Positions 44,101-52,361 of a stretch of 64,000 bases of DNA are shown piece by piece; position 1 is the stretch's first letter, and each line of letters opens with the position of its first letter. The position numbers were made by a program, and so were the translations under genes. Source of the DNA: Comamonas sp. (GTDB lineage: Bacteria; Pseudomonadota; Gammaproteobacteria; Burkholderiales; Burkholderiaceae_C); NCBI RefSeq assembly GCF_009360615.1, contig NZ_SPEY01000017.1:1-64000 (forward strand), given 5' to 3'. The notes beneath the pieces are model-generated. The model saw only the letters and a program-made list of their open reading frames with translations. It did not search any database and was not told the DNA's origin.

Positions 44101-45918
44101 ATCTGTTTCAGAGTATTGTTGGTTATAACCTGAGCCAGAACTTATATCTTTCCTAGTGTGATCTCGAACGTTACTTAGATTATTCTCAGTTGTTCCCCCA
44201 TTTGTTGATAGGGAACTTAAACTATTAATTTGAGCTGTGAGACTATCAGAACGACTTTCTAAAATAGACTTCTTTTTTTGCAGCGCAACCATTTGAGAGC
44301 CTGTTGCTTCAAATGATTGAGATGATGACGTTGTAAAAGCTTTACCACCATTTGAATCAGTAACCGCCCCCAAGCCATTTGATGTTGTCATTGAAGTTTT
44401 ATTTGCAAAAGGCGATCCACTAATAGCATCTGGTACATTTTGTTTAGCATCATAATATGAGGATTTAGTTACATCTGAACGTCTCATGAATCCAACAACA
44501 GCCATGGTCAGCCCAGAGAAAAACATCATAGAAAAAATTGGTATGATCGCAGTTAAACCATTGGCGAGTGATAGTGAATCACTTACGGCTTGATAGAATG
44601 CAGGATAATCTGAAATACCAAACAGATTTCCAGAATTAGAACCAGAAAAAGTAAAGATTGTGTCCGTAATTCTTATATAGGAGTAAAAATTAATAATGCT
44701 CGCGATCGGCATCCAAAGATATACGGATGCGAGATACATACAATAACTGGTTACAACTACTACTGATTTTGTTCCCATGTATACGATCATGATCACTACA
44801 AGTGGGAAAAGAAGGATTGCCAAAAATAGTAGAATATTTTGACCATCTTGTAGCATTCTTACGAAGCCTGTTGCTGCCGCAGCATTATCCTCTGCAAGCT
44901 GAGCTTCACTTTGTACCCAAGATGTACAATGAGCCATATTTGTTGAAGTAGAATCAGTTGATCCTTGATTATTTGCACAAAATGAAGCTGATTGAAGTGG
45001 CTGATTAAATAAAGTGTTTAATAGAAACTGACGACCATCTTGAGCTGTCAAATCTGTGATTTGAGCGAAACTATTCATGACATCGTTATAGTCACGGGTT
45101 TTACTAAGTGAACCAGAACTGTTTGAGAGCAATAGTGCGCCGTTTAATGCTCTTTTAAAATTATAATTTAGAGTTCCGGCTGTTGCCCCATTTCCATATA
45201 CAAAAGATTCAAATGATGTTTGAAGTTTGTTAGCTGCCTCATAACAACTAAAAGTTTCAGAGGTACCATCAATATTGCGTAGTGTTACGATGCCGGCAGA
45301 GCTTGTATATAAAAAATTGATAAAATATGTGTACGCATCAGGTGAATTTTTATATTCATCAGGATCAAACCTAGAATTACCAACGATACAACTTTGATAG
45401 ACTTGATTAATCATATTTGAAATATAAGGGCTTTCATCACTAATATTTATATAGCGCAATGCGTATAGTGTTTTTAAAGGTGAAGCGAAGCCGTCAGTCA
45501 GCAGTCTTGGACTATTAGGCGTACTGTATGCCTTCTCCATGGATTCTGTGAAGCCATACGCGACACTACTCGCTAAGTTGAGTGGTAAAGCTAACCCAAT
45601 TGGAATATTCGAAACTTGTTTAGTAGGGGCTTGATTGTAGACATCAACTACTGTGACGGTAGTTTTAGGTAGAGTAAGCATGACATAGAATATCAATGGT
45701 GCGATCAACATTTTTAGTTCAAACTTTTGCGTAAATACCGACTGGTACAGCGCAATTGTGAAAAGAATAAAAACGCCTAGGAGTACACCATAGCCCAAGC
45801 CAAATGCAGCATTCCCCGAATATAATGGGTCCTGAAAGATCAACGCAACACCCTGCAACATAGCCTCAAAAGTATCAGTGTCGCCAAGTGTATAAATTAC
45901 AAAATCTGCATTTGCCAT
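41167..45918 (-). CDS. traG: TraG fused to a muramidase and a VanY-like peptidase domain (1583 aa)
   Basis: The N-terminal ~510 residues are TraG_N (LPKTTVTVVDVYNQ and NVPIGLALPLNLASS near 84-117; membrane helices near 43-60, 365-425 and 460-490). A Ser/Gly/Asn-rich stretch follows. Residues ~965-1110 resemble phage-tail-lysozyme muramidases: AILTAEVGRENSFNSSS with candidate catalytic Glu984 and Glu980, then GGMISFNQDR. Residues ~1200-1295 carry the zinc peptidase pattern H-x-x-G-x-A-F-D (His1233, Asp1240) and H-L-H (His1284, His1286) of the M15/VanY class. The protein would cut both glycan and peptide bonds of the cell wall at the mating junction. It is first of the traG pair 45918-37966. 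Confidence 0.8.
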   Translation of the reverse strand: MANADFVIYTLGDTDTFEAMLQGVALIFQDPLYSGNAAFGLGYGVLLGVFILFTIALYQSVFTQKFELKMLIAPLIFYVMLTLPKTTVTVVDVYNQAPTKQVSNIPIGLALPLNLASSVAYGFTESMEKAYSTPNSPRLLTDGFASPLKTLYALRYINISDESPYISNMINQVYQSCIVGNSRFDPDEYKNSPDAYTYFINFLYTSSAGIVTLRNIDGTSETFSCYEAANKLQTSFESFVYGNGATAGTLNYNFKRALNGALLLSNSSGSLSKTRDYNDVMNSFAQITDLTAQDGRQFLLNTLFNQPLQSASFCANNQGSTDSTSTNMAHCTSWVQSEAQLAEDNAAAATGFVRMLQDGQNILLFLAILLFPLVVIMIVYMGTKSVVVVTSYCMYLASVYLWMPIASIINFYSYIRITDTIFTFSGSNSGNLFGISDYPAFYQAVSDSLSLANGLTAIIPIFSMMFFSGLTMAVVGFMRRSDVTKSSYYDAKQNVPDAISGSPFANKTSMTTSNGLGAVTDSNGGKAFTTSSSQSFEATGSQMVALQKKKSILESRSDSLTAQINSLSSLSTNGGTTENNLSNVRDHTRKDISSGSGYNQQYSETDSGIYTQNGKRTQLKSDESDVVTATNQVGVNTGAGIGLKAGKGTTFADTTLAADGTPAALQNASTEQTAAKGSGDNAYSLGFVQVKAGSATIAQAGYQDADRGVMSGTEKNTIYKGSGNQQKEYSDSHYQITGGYQDNKVLDGKSHGLDKNVSVASNETTKESQAYKASLTQALSQTQAELEQVNNAISQIAASSFTVNMLDSDVMHRITRHESVRADLDRIDRENKERYGDKWEDAKRIAAAHAQVTELAVSQFANPEQFAYYTIVMAGMSMNYESANATYKALTGFDAPSHELNDNLRSVNTDWSKMNVDHRDLAGTFAKYFGSNANLDGQYAYLAGELEVRGDKQQQNMIMVYNSFLHAGFTPKQAAILTAEVGRENSFNSSSLYGTHYDPEKQHLTNGGMISFNQDRKIALDQEMMAKGLVSRGKVGSASYVESQASLDAMAQFMHKELSGNKRYATAWAALNSDTNTIDQIHYAVGKNYIVWRIDDEKYRENGEKNRKDFAERLNNELVSQSKAKFEPSHISQMSSADFAAANNPSLSSALSKTGLKGQILGDGLVDNKYIANAGLPIKAPSHNKDQAYGGGQSRGYTVEFAHLTNQHLGGKIKYFSGFNDEYHQNVGSTGKHVQGKAFDIVLSNPSDAKKAISEMQELAKKHGYKVAFVNEYESKSKDFTGQHLHVSVLGRDGGYQNKISREIEERQIAAASSLNKADLTRTQIARPVKSDVGSFIPQGHGADYRGPNASDLAVRHEQNRQQSQQQFNKNTLLTHGITVSPDKNGEDLHYSVGDKGKLAENLNAPIVSGDVAVKMLKENVMNTIERNKTMPANLHLDRAMSKTDEEKTPQYSDFNLSRQKYVEKETQVNDQKLTESTGLNRQEVGQDRRKIEENNDLSRADLQKGLNEKVQQEKERRFEVIKDELRDNPVPRERHGPTSLNSALVAKNYTPDPDSSMLTADNITMVEAVQRYNAKREAKDKE

Positions 45919-46016
45919 CGCATATATTCTAAATTATTAGCACAATATTATATTATAGAATAATAAGCCCTTAATAAATAATTATTACTGAAATGTTTTT
46001 TAATTATTAAAAACAA

Positions 46017-46044
46017 AAAGCCTAATATTAATTAGGCTTTTAAG
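46017..46044 (-). terminator. Terminator of the 195-aa gene
   Basis: AAAGCCTAAT/ATTAGGCTTT with an ATTA loop and A/T-runs at both ends; it lies just after the minus-strand gene at 46065. Confidence 0.85.
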
Positions 46045-46064
46045 GAGTTGAACTTAGATTGAAC

Positions 46065-46652
46065 TTAAAAAAGATCGTTACTAGAAGAATTGAAGTCACG
46101 CATGTCATCGTTGAGTGTCTCATTGATTGAGCCTGTAATTGTCTCATCAAACATGGTGGTGCTTGAGTCAACTGCACCCATCCCTAAGAACACGGCACCC
46201 ATTGCAGAACCAGTTGCTAGGTTATATTGATTTAACGTGTGCAAACCAAATTTATTGGCTGCATGATATACGCCAAATGGTGCGAACATTCCAAAATCGT
46301 AAAACTCATTTAGTAATCCATCAATGCGTTTAGACTTGTTATGACTTTTCTTTTCTTTCAAGCTTAACCGGTTGTCCATAGCAGACTTCTTGGTGATTCG
46401 CTTTGCATTAGATTTGAATGCTAATTGATTTTGCAAATCTTGCTGTGATTTTCCATGCACATAATATACATAGTCATCAATGCTAAGATTTAATTTTAAA
46501 AATTGATCTAAATTTGGAACTGAGTTATCTCGATTACGGTACACATTGCCACTTAAGATAAAATGTTGTTCCATTAACGCAATTTTTTCATCAACAATAG
46601 ATGTCTTGCTATTGTTTTCAACGCTTTTAAATAGTTTGGAAATAATACCCAT
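46065..46652 (-). CDS. Unknown basic protein (195 aa)
   Basis: The N-terminal half is rich in Lys (KRITKKSAMDNRLSLKEKK, about 84-102). Residues 145-160 (GSAMGAVFLGMGA) are a short hydrophobic stretch, weak for a membrane helix. The C-terminal 25 residues are acidic and Ser/Asn-rich. No family was recognised. It lies between topB and traG on the same strand, each with its own terminator, so transfer-related function is possible. Confidence 0.5.
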   Translation of the reverse strand: MGIISKLFKSVENNSKTSIVDEKIALMEQHFILSGNVYRNRDNSVPNLDQFLKLNLSIDDYVYYVHGKSQQDLQNQLAFKSNAKRITKKSAMDNRLSLKEKKSHNKSKRIDGLLNEFYDFGMFAPFGVYHAANKFGLHTLNQYNLATGSAMGAVFLGMGAVDSSTTMFDETITGSINETLNDDMRDFNSSSNDLF

Positions 46653-46786
46653 AGTGACACCTCACAATTTAGTGAAATCGAAAAAAACTCCAAGTTTTGA
46701 TATGAATGAATTAATATTATATAAAAGTATTATAAAAAACTAGGAAATTATTGTTATTAAATATTAATGTAATCTGAAAATTAATA

Positions 46787-46813
46787 AATAAAAAACGCCC
46801 TATTGGGCGTTTT
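46787..46813 (-). terminator. Terminator of topB
   Basis: AAAACGCCC/GGGCGTTTT with a 4-nt loop, T-run on the minus strand. Confidence 0.88.
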
Positions 46814-46816
46814 GTT

Positions 46817-49666
46817 TTAATCCAATATATTATATCGCATGTACTTTGTCTTAGGGTCGATATAGTACTCAGCCTTTTTTGTCACTTCATTGCCGGTTCC
46901 GTCATCCACTTTTATTGAATGAGTGACAGTTTTTCCTTTGAATAATTTTGACATCTGGGCAGTTGAGAAAGGTTTAGTTGCGATTTTAGGCTTAGATGTA
47001 TACCAACTTTCACATGTATTGCACTTGTAACGATTACCTGCGATTAAATAAAGTCCTGCACAACCATCCTGCATACATTTGTCTTTACTTTCTTCACCAG
47101 TATTTGCAGCGTCTACACCATCAAAACTAAAACCCACTCGCTTTTGTTCATGGTTTATAACCAATTTTCCTGCAAAATTATTTCCTTGCGCACTTTTAAA
47201 ACCATTCAGCACGTCTGTAGTTCCGTTTTGAATTAGAGTCCTAATTTCATCTTCTGACAACTTTCTCTCATTGATGGTGCGCCAGACGCTAAAATTACAA
47301 TTCTGGTTGTCTGTACAAACCACGCTCGAAACTGTAGATTCCATTTCAGACTTACACAACGGACAAGCTAAATCATATTTAGATTTAGGGAAATAAAACT
47401 GAATAAAGTAACTTCCATCTTCTTTGACTTTTAAATCCAATGCGGCACTAAAAACTTTATTTTTTGAACCTTTAATTTTGGGATCAGCTTTTTTTACAAA
47501 ACCAGACAGAACGCCAGTTTGTTTATTTTTGATTAGGACCTGTAATTCTGCATCTGAAAGCACTTTGTCAGCCACAATACGTTGAATTTTGAAACGACAT
47601 TTTGTATTTGAACACATTACAAATCGAGGTTCTAAATTCAGTTCATTTGCACATTCTGGGCACTCACAACCGGCTAATTTAAGGATTGGAATATTCTTAT
47701 GAGCAGTTTGTAGCTTGGAAATGAAATCTGTAACAATATCATTAGTATGCTTCATAAAATCTACGGATTTTTCCGCATTTTTATTCACTGTTTCTAATTG
47801 TAGCTCCCAATCTGCTGTAAACTCTGGCATCGTTAGAGAGGAAATCCCATTTTCTTCCAAGAATTCAATAACCTGTTTTCCATATTCAGTCGGGATGATG
47901 TATTTATTGCTACCCGATTCTTGAAGCATAGCTTTTTTAGGACTGCCATTCGAAGCTGTTGTAGATAACAACTCGTCAATAATGTTTGCGCGGGTTGCCG
48001 GAGTACCAATGCCACAGTCTTTTAATGCTTTTTTCTGGTCCCCTTTCATTAACCGAGAAATGTTTTGCATTGTTCGTACTAACGTACCATTTGTGAATGG
48101 TTTTGGAGCTGTAGTTTTGCCATGGTTTAAGTTTACTGATAAAGTTTTAATTTCATCTTTAGTTGTAAAGGCTGGTAAAAGAACATCTTTCTTTTTAGCT
48201 TTTTTATCATTTTCTTCTTCATTCGCTTCAACTAAAGCTTTCCAACCTTTATTTATGATACTTTTCCCTACTGACCGGAATGCATTATTTTCGATAAAGG
48301 TGAACCGTTCAGTTTCGCTATATTCCATAGGTGGTAAAAAAGCAGCCTTGAACCTTTCCACGATTAAGAAATAAATTTTTTTTACCGCATCAGTGGCACT
48401 TGGATCTAATTCTTTACCAGTTGGAATAATTGCGAAATGGTCAGTAATTTTTGAATCGTCAAAAATATGTTTACCAACAACATTTATCCGATCTTTGGCT
48501 TCCTGAGCCATAAATACTACAGAAGCGTTATTCTTCTGTTTAGTCATAAGATCATCAAAAATACGAGCGACTTCAACAGGATAATCTGACGGTAGATGGG
48601 TTGATTCAGTACGAGGATATGTAACAGCTTTATGTTTTTCATAAAGCTCCTGTACTAACTCTAGTGTTACCTTACTACTAAATTTAAATTTTTTATTTGC
48701 AATGTATTGAATGGTTGTTAAATCAAATAAATTTGGAGCGTTAGACTTCTTTATAGCCTGATTTTCAATAACATTGGAAACAGCTTTAACATTCTTACCA
48801 TTATGACATGATGCCAAAATCTCGTCTGCTTTAGCTTTATCAAAAAATCTCGAAGTACTGCTTTGATCAGAGTTGTTTTCCTCCTCCTCCTCATCACTCG
48901 ATGATTCTTGATCGTCATTATGATTTTTTTGTTTTTTCAAAATTTCTTCATAATTTACCCATTTCCCTTCATAAGTTTCGCCTTTAACATCGAATTTGGC
49001 ACCAATTTCCCAAAATTGTTCAGAAACAAAATTATCAATTTCCCGTTGACGATGAACTACCATGGTGAGAACCGGTGTCTTAACACGCCCTAACGCCGTG
49101 ATCTGGGAAAGGTTCTGCATTCTACTCATTACTGCTGTAGCTGCGATTGAACCATTAATACCTACGATCCAATCGGATTTAGAGCGGCATCGAGCAGCTT
49201 GGTTTAAACCTTCATAGGCTGATGCATCTTTAATATTTTTATATGCTGTAATAAGACCTTCTTTTGTCATTGAATTAATCCACATCCGCTTAAGCGGCTT
49301 GGTGGTTTCAGACTTTTGATAGATCAAACGTCCTATCAATTCACCTTCACGCCCCGCATCACAAGCATTAACAATTTCTTTAACTTGGGGACTATCGAAA
49401 AGTTTTTTGATTACATCGAACTGAGCTTGATAACCATCTGCATCAATAATGTTTAACTGCCAATCTTCATCATTTGGCAGGATTGGCAGTTTAGAGATGT
49501 CACTGGTAGTTGGGTGATGTAGTTCTACTAAATGACCGATTGCCCAAGTGATAATGCAGTCTTTCTGATTTGTTAAAAAACGATTTGTTGGCGATTTTGT
49601 AAAACCGCCAAGTGCAAGTGCAATCTCACGTCCGACTGATGGCTTCTCAGCTAAAATAACTCGCAT
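46817..49666 (-). CDS. topB: DNA topoisomerase III (TopB/TraE class)
   Basis: The Toprim domain opens with LAEKPS (Glu7) and contains ACDAGREGELIGR (DxDxE-type Asp103 and Glu107/109). The active-site Tyr350 is in AVTYPRTES. Between the two, residues ~248-272 are an acidic Ser/Glu insertion not expected in TopB. The C-terminal third carries three zinc-ribbon modules (CPEC...C, CPLC...C, and CMQDGC...CNTC), the first two followed by a matching 'LSxxExxxLIxNxxTxVLxGFxS/K' motif. At 949 residues it is longer than chromosomal TopB. It removes precatenanes and single-strand links during plasmid replication or transfer, as TraE of RP4 may. Confidence 0.93.
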   Translation of the reverse strand: MRVILAEKPSVGREIALALGGFTKSPTNRFLTNQKDCIITWAIGHLVELHHPTTSDISKLPILPNDEDWQLNIIDADGYQAQFDVIKKLFDSPQVKEIVNACDAGREGELIGRLIYQKSETTKPLKRMWINSMTKEGLITAYKNIKDASAYEGLNQAARCRSKSDWIVGINGSIAATAVMSRMQNLSQITALGRVKTPVLTMVVHRQREIDNFVSEQFWEIGAKFDVKGETYEGKWVNYEEILKKQKNHNDDQESSSDEEEEENNSDQSSTSRFFDKAKADEILASCHNGKNVKAVSNVIENQAIKKSNAPNLFDLTTIQYIANKKFKFSSKVTLELVQELYEKHKAVTYPRTESTHLPSDYPVEVARIFDDLMTKQKNNASVVFMAQEAKDRINVVGKHIFDDSKITDHFAIIPTGKELDPSATDAVKKIYFLIVERFKAAFLPPMEYSETERFTFIENNAFRSVGKSIINKGWKALVEANEEENDKKAKKKDVLLPAFTTKDEIKTLSVNLNHGKTTAPKPFTNGTLVRTMQNISRLMKGDQKKALKDCGIGTPATRANIIDELLSTTASNGSPKKAMLQESGSNKYIIPTEYGKQVIEFLEENGISSLTMPEFTADWELQLETVNKNAEKSVDFMKHTNDIVTDFISKLQTAHKNIPILKLAGCECPECANELNLEPRFVMCSNTKCRFKIQRIVADKVLSDAELQVLIKNKQTGVLSGFVKKADPKIKGSKNKVFSAALDLKVKEDGSYFIQFYFPKSKYDLACPLCKSEMESTVSSVVCTDNQNCNFSVWRTINERKLSEDEIRTLIQNGTTDVLNGFKSAQGNNFAGKLVINHEQKRVGFSFDGVDAANTGEESKDKCMQDGCAGLYLIAGNRYKCNTCESWYTSKPKIATKPFSTAQMSKLFKGKTVTHSIKVDDGTGNEVTKKAEYYIDPKTKYMRYNILD

Positions 49667-49676
49667 TATATTGACC

Positions 49677-50564
49677 TCAATCCTCTAGTTCATTAATAGG
49701 ACAATTAAATCCTTTGTCAGTATTACTACCGCTATAAAAACGCAGGGTATTTCCGTTTTCATCATTTACCCAAAAACCAAATTCACGACCAAACCAATCC
49801 AAGTCCAAATTGTCGCCAACTCGCAAAGTTTTTTTTATGAATCTATCTAAAAGAAACTTGCACTCATTGTTCGAAAATGTTGAGGAAGCTCTTGTTTTTA
49901 CAATTAAATCTTTATGAAAAGGAAAATTACTGACGTTCTTTAAGTAATGAAGATGTTTAGGTAAGTAATTTGGTACAAAGGTCCGGCTCTTATCTTTTTT
50001 GTTCTTATTTATATATCCATCAATGTAGTGTCCAGAGCCTAGAAAAACTGCTAGAGGAATTAAATCAAAAATGATTTCTTGGTTAAGTAATTTATGATTA
50101 AAAACAATAAATGGTTCAAACGTGTAGTTACCTTTTATTGAGTCAAAGAATCCATAAGCATCATTCTGGGACTGATCTTCATGAATTATTTTTAAGATTT
50201 GTTCAGACTGAACTACTTTTTTTATAGACCCACCACAGCGTAGCTCAAACAATTGGTTCAGCCTATAAAATCTGGATTTGTGCTGAGGTAAAGCAAAGAA
50301 AGTGCCTGACCGATTATCTTGATAGAGAGCGACTTTTTTAACGGCTCCATGCTGCATGAATGCAAGTCTTAGATTGTTTTGATACTCAACAACGTCCCCA
50401 CCATTTTTTGGAAGAAATGGCAGTGTGATTACCAATTTGTCACCAATAAAAAGCCCAAAAGAAAGCCCAACGAAAATAGCATTCTCAAGTAGTGAATTAG
50501 GTACATCAATAACAAGTTTCAGCTTGCTTGCAATAGCCTTATATTCTTGAAATTTAGATGGCAT
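49677..50564 (-). CDS. Unknown soluble protein before topB (295 aa)
   Basis: No membrane segment, signal peptide or recognised motif. The middle (about 38-60) is rich in Gly/Leu (NAIFVGLSFGLFIGDKLVI); the C-terminus is beta-rich (LDLDWFGREFGFWVNDENGN). It ends 10 bp before topB and so is probably co-transcribed and co-functional with it. The function is unknown. Confidence 0.55.
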   Translation of the reverse strand: MPSKFQEYKAIASKLKLVIDVPNSLLENAIFVGLSFGLFIGDKLVITLPFLPKNGGDVVEYQNNLRLAFMQHGAVKKVALYQDNRSGTFFALPQHKSRFYRLNQLFELRCGGSIKKVVQSEQILKIIHEDQSQNDAYGFFDSIKGNYTFEPFIVFNHKLLNQEIIFDLIPLAVFLGSGHYIDGYINKNKKDKSRTFVPNYLPKHLHYLKNVSNFPFHKDLIVKTRASSTFSNNECKFLLDRFIKKTLRVGDNLDLDWFGREFGFWVNDENGNTLRFYSGSNTDKGFNCPINELED

Positions 50565-50642
50565 AATATTATTACGTCAAATTATAAGGGATTAATAAAT
50601 AATATAACATTTAAGAAATAATTTTAATATTTAAAATAAAAT

Positions 50643-50664
50643 AAATCAGCAATTTTGCTGATTT
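50643..50664 (-). terminator. Hairpin terminator
   Basis: AAATCAGCAA/TTGCTGATTT with a short loop and T-rich minus-strand tail, downstream of the gene at 50689. Confidence 0.8.
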
Positions 50665-50688
50665 ATTTTTAATAACATTTAATAAATT

Positions 50689-51363
50689 TTAACTTTCATC
50701 ACTGTTCGTATGACAAACTGGAACTTCGAAATCCTGCCAATAATCGACTAATGTTTGAACACCAAAATTATTTTTCATGGGTACATTCGTGACTGTGATG
50801 CGAGCAGAAATATCAACGCATTGGGAATATTCTTTTTTTTGATCAGTCTCGTTCGTAAATTCTTTTGGTTCATAGACTTTGTTGAATCTAGTACTTACAA
50901 ACACTTTTCCATTCTTGCTATGGGTAAAAGCTAAAATAGATTTAGCATTGTTTCCGATCAATTCGGCATGAAGGCTTTGACGATAAAAATACTGCTTTTC
51001 AATTAAATTAGGTACTTCTTCAATAAACTGAGATGGTCGTTCAATACGATAATCTTTTTCGTAGATTAAGCCACTAGGATCGGCGGTTAATTTACCTTTC
51101 GCTTTAATCCATTCCTGTAAAGTAGGCTTGAACAATTCGTTGTAGAGTGGTTTTTCTCCAGAAGTTTGTTGTGCATCGTACGAAGTAATTAAACTTGGGT
51201 TTAATAATTCGTTAACTGGTAAGCCCTTACGGTTATCAGTCGAGGCTAAGCTTTTATCTGGTACTGGTTTTAAGGTTTTAGTTTCTGCATGAGTACCTAC
51301 TGATACGATCAAAGCCGAAAAAAAACAAAAATTTGAGAAAAATTTATTGATCATCATAATCAT
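50689..51363 (-). CDS. Exported protein downstream of the TraN-like genes (224 aa)
   Basis: A signal peptide (INKFFSNFCFFSALIVSVGT, cleavage near 26) starts a mature part of about 200 residues with a beta-rich second half. Its ATG overlaps the stop of the previous gene (ATGA), so it is translated from the TraN-like operon. It has two Cys near 184 and 217 that could pair. No family was recognised; a periplasmic assembly factor for the mating pair proteins is likely from context. Confidence 0.6.
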   Translation of the reverse strand: MIMMINKFFSNFCFFSALIVSVGTHAETKTLKPVPDKSLASTDNRKGLPVNELLNPSLITSYDAQQTSGEKPLYNELFKPTLQEWIKAKGKLTADPSGLIYEKDYRIERPSQFIEEVPNLIEKQYFYRQSLHAELIGNNAKSILAFTHSKNGKVFVSTRFNKVYEPKEFTNETDQKKEYSQCVDISARITVTNVPMKNNFGVQTLVDYWQDFEVPVCHTNSDES

Positions 51364-52361
51364 TTTGTCCCATTGATAAAGTTTTGTTTTGCCTGATCTA
51401 AATCAGCCTGATTTACAGGGTTCTTACCTGTTTCTTTGGTCGTTGTTGTATTTGCCTCATTTTCATTTGGAACAACACGCCCATCTCTTTGTGCTGCCGC
51501 TTTACCATCAGTAGGTTGGCTTACAACTGAATAAGGATCATCAGCAGTAAGAATTTTATACTTCATATCTTCCGTATTAACATTTTGCCAAGTATTTTCC
51601 ATTCTCACTTCATTTCGTTGTTCCCAGTACGCTTGATTCTTTGACGCACTCGCTTGTGACTTTGCCGTAACTTCCGCAACAAATTCTGACAAGTCCATTT
51701 TCGACAAATCGATCCGGTTAAACTCATCAATTGTAAAACCTTGGCAAGTGGCATTTTCTGGTCCACCCATGCCTCGTCCTAATTGCTTATTTCCTTCTGT
51801 ATTAACAATCCTTGCCAATGTTGAATTGAAACAGCAATATGTTTTTTTCTTGGTACGGCAAAGTTTAACTCCTAAAATTTTCACCGTTTTAGAGCAGTAC
51901 TCACCCACATATATACATAAATTTGCACTGAGACGATTTGGCAATGCTTTTTCTTCCTCAGACATTGCACTTTTACAAGTAAAAATCTGTTCAATGAGTC
52001 CAATGGCTTGCTGAGCTGCAAATGCACTAGGGCTAAACATCAAAGCTTGTGACATCCCCCCAATTGGGCTACCACCAGTACTCGGTGTACTAACATTGGG
52101 ATCATTGTTTGCGCTCTCCTTCACTTGATCCTGAATTGTTTTCCATTCAATACATTCTTTATTTTGAGTATTTTCTGGTAAAGCGCAAAAGCTGTTTAGT
52201 TTACTTGTACATGCCTCCTCATCCATATCATCAGTACAAATTGGTGCCGGTTGTGTAGGCGTGGTCCCTGTTTCTGCTGCATAGGCAACTGGCATAAAAC
52301 ATAATATCGAGGTAAGCAATAAGCTGAATTTCATAGCTTGATTTTTCTTATGTTTAATCAT
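51360..52361 (-). CDS. TraN-like mating-pair adhesin, C-terminal part (333 aa)
   Basis: The start at 52361 is preferred (AGGGACTGGTA before the ATG); it overlaps the upstream stop. A signal peptide ends near AYAAETG. Residues ~125-240 hold the Cys-rich TraN signature: CIYVGEYCSKTVKILG, then CRTKKKTYCCFNSTLARI, NTEGNKQLGRGMG, then CQGFTIDEFNRIDLSKMDLS. F-type TraN keeps this order in one ~600-900-residue outer-membrane protein. Here it stands alone as a third exported protein. The surface protein stabilises mating pairs. Confidence 0.7.
   Translation of the reverse strand: MIKHKKNQAMKFSLLLTSILCFMPVAYAAETGTTPTQPAPICTDDMDEEACTSKLNSFCALPENTQNKECIEWKTIQDQVKESANNDPNVSTPSTGGSPIGGMSQALMFSPSAFAAQQAIGLIEQIFTCKSAMSEEEKALPNRLSANLCIYVGEYCSKTVKILGVKLCRTKKKTYCCFNSTLARIVNTEGNKQLGRGMGGPENATCQGFTIDEFNRIDLSKMDLSEFVAEVTAKSQASASKNQAYWEQRNEVRMENTWQNVNTEDMKYKILTADDPYSVVSQPTDGKAAAQRDGRVVPNENEANTTTTKETGKNPVNQADLDQAKQNFINGTK

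Noticed and set aside
46018-46043. Short palindromes at many gene ends as recombination sites
   Set aside because: They sit just after stop codons and carry T-runs, so they are ordinary intrinsic terminators.
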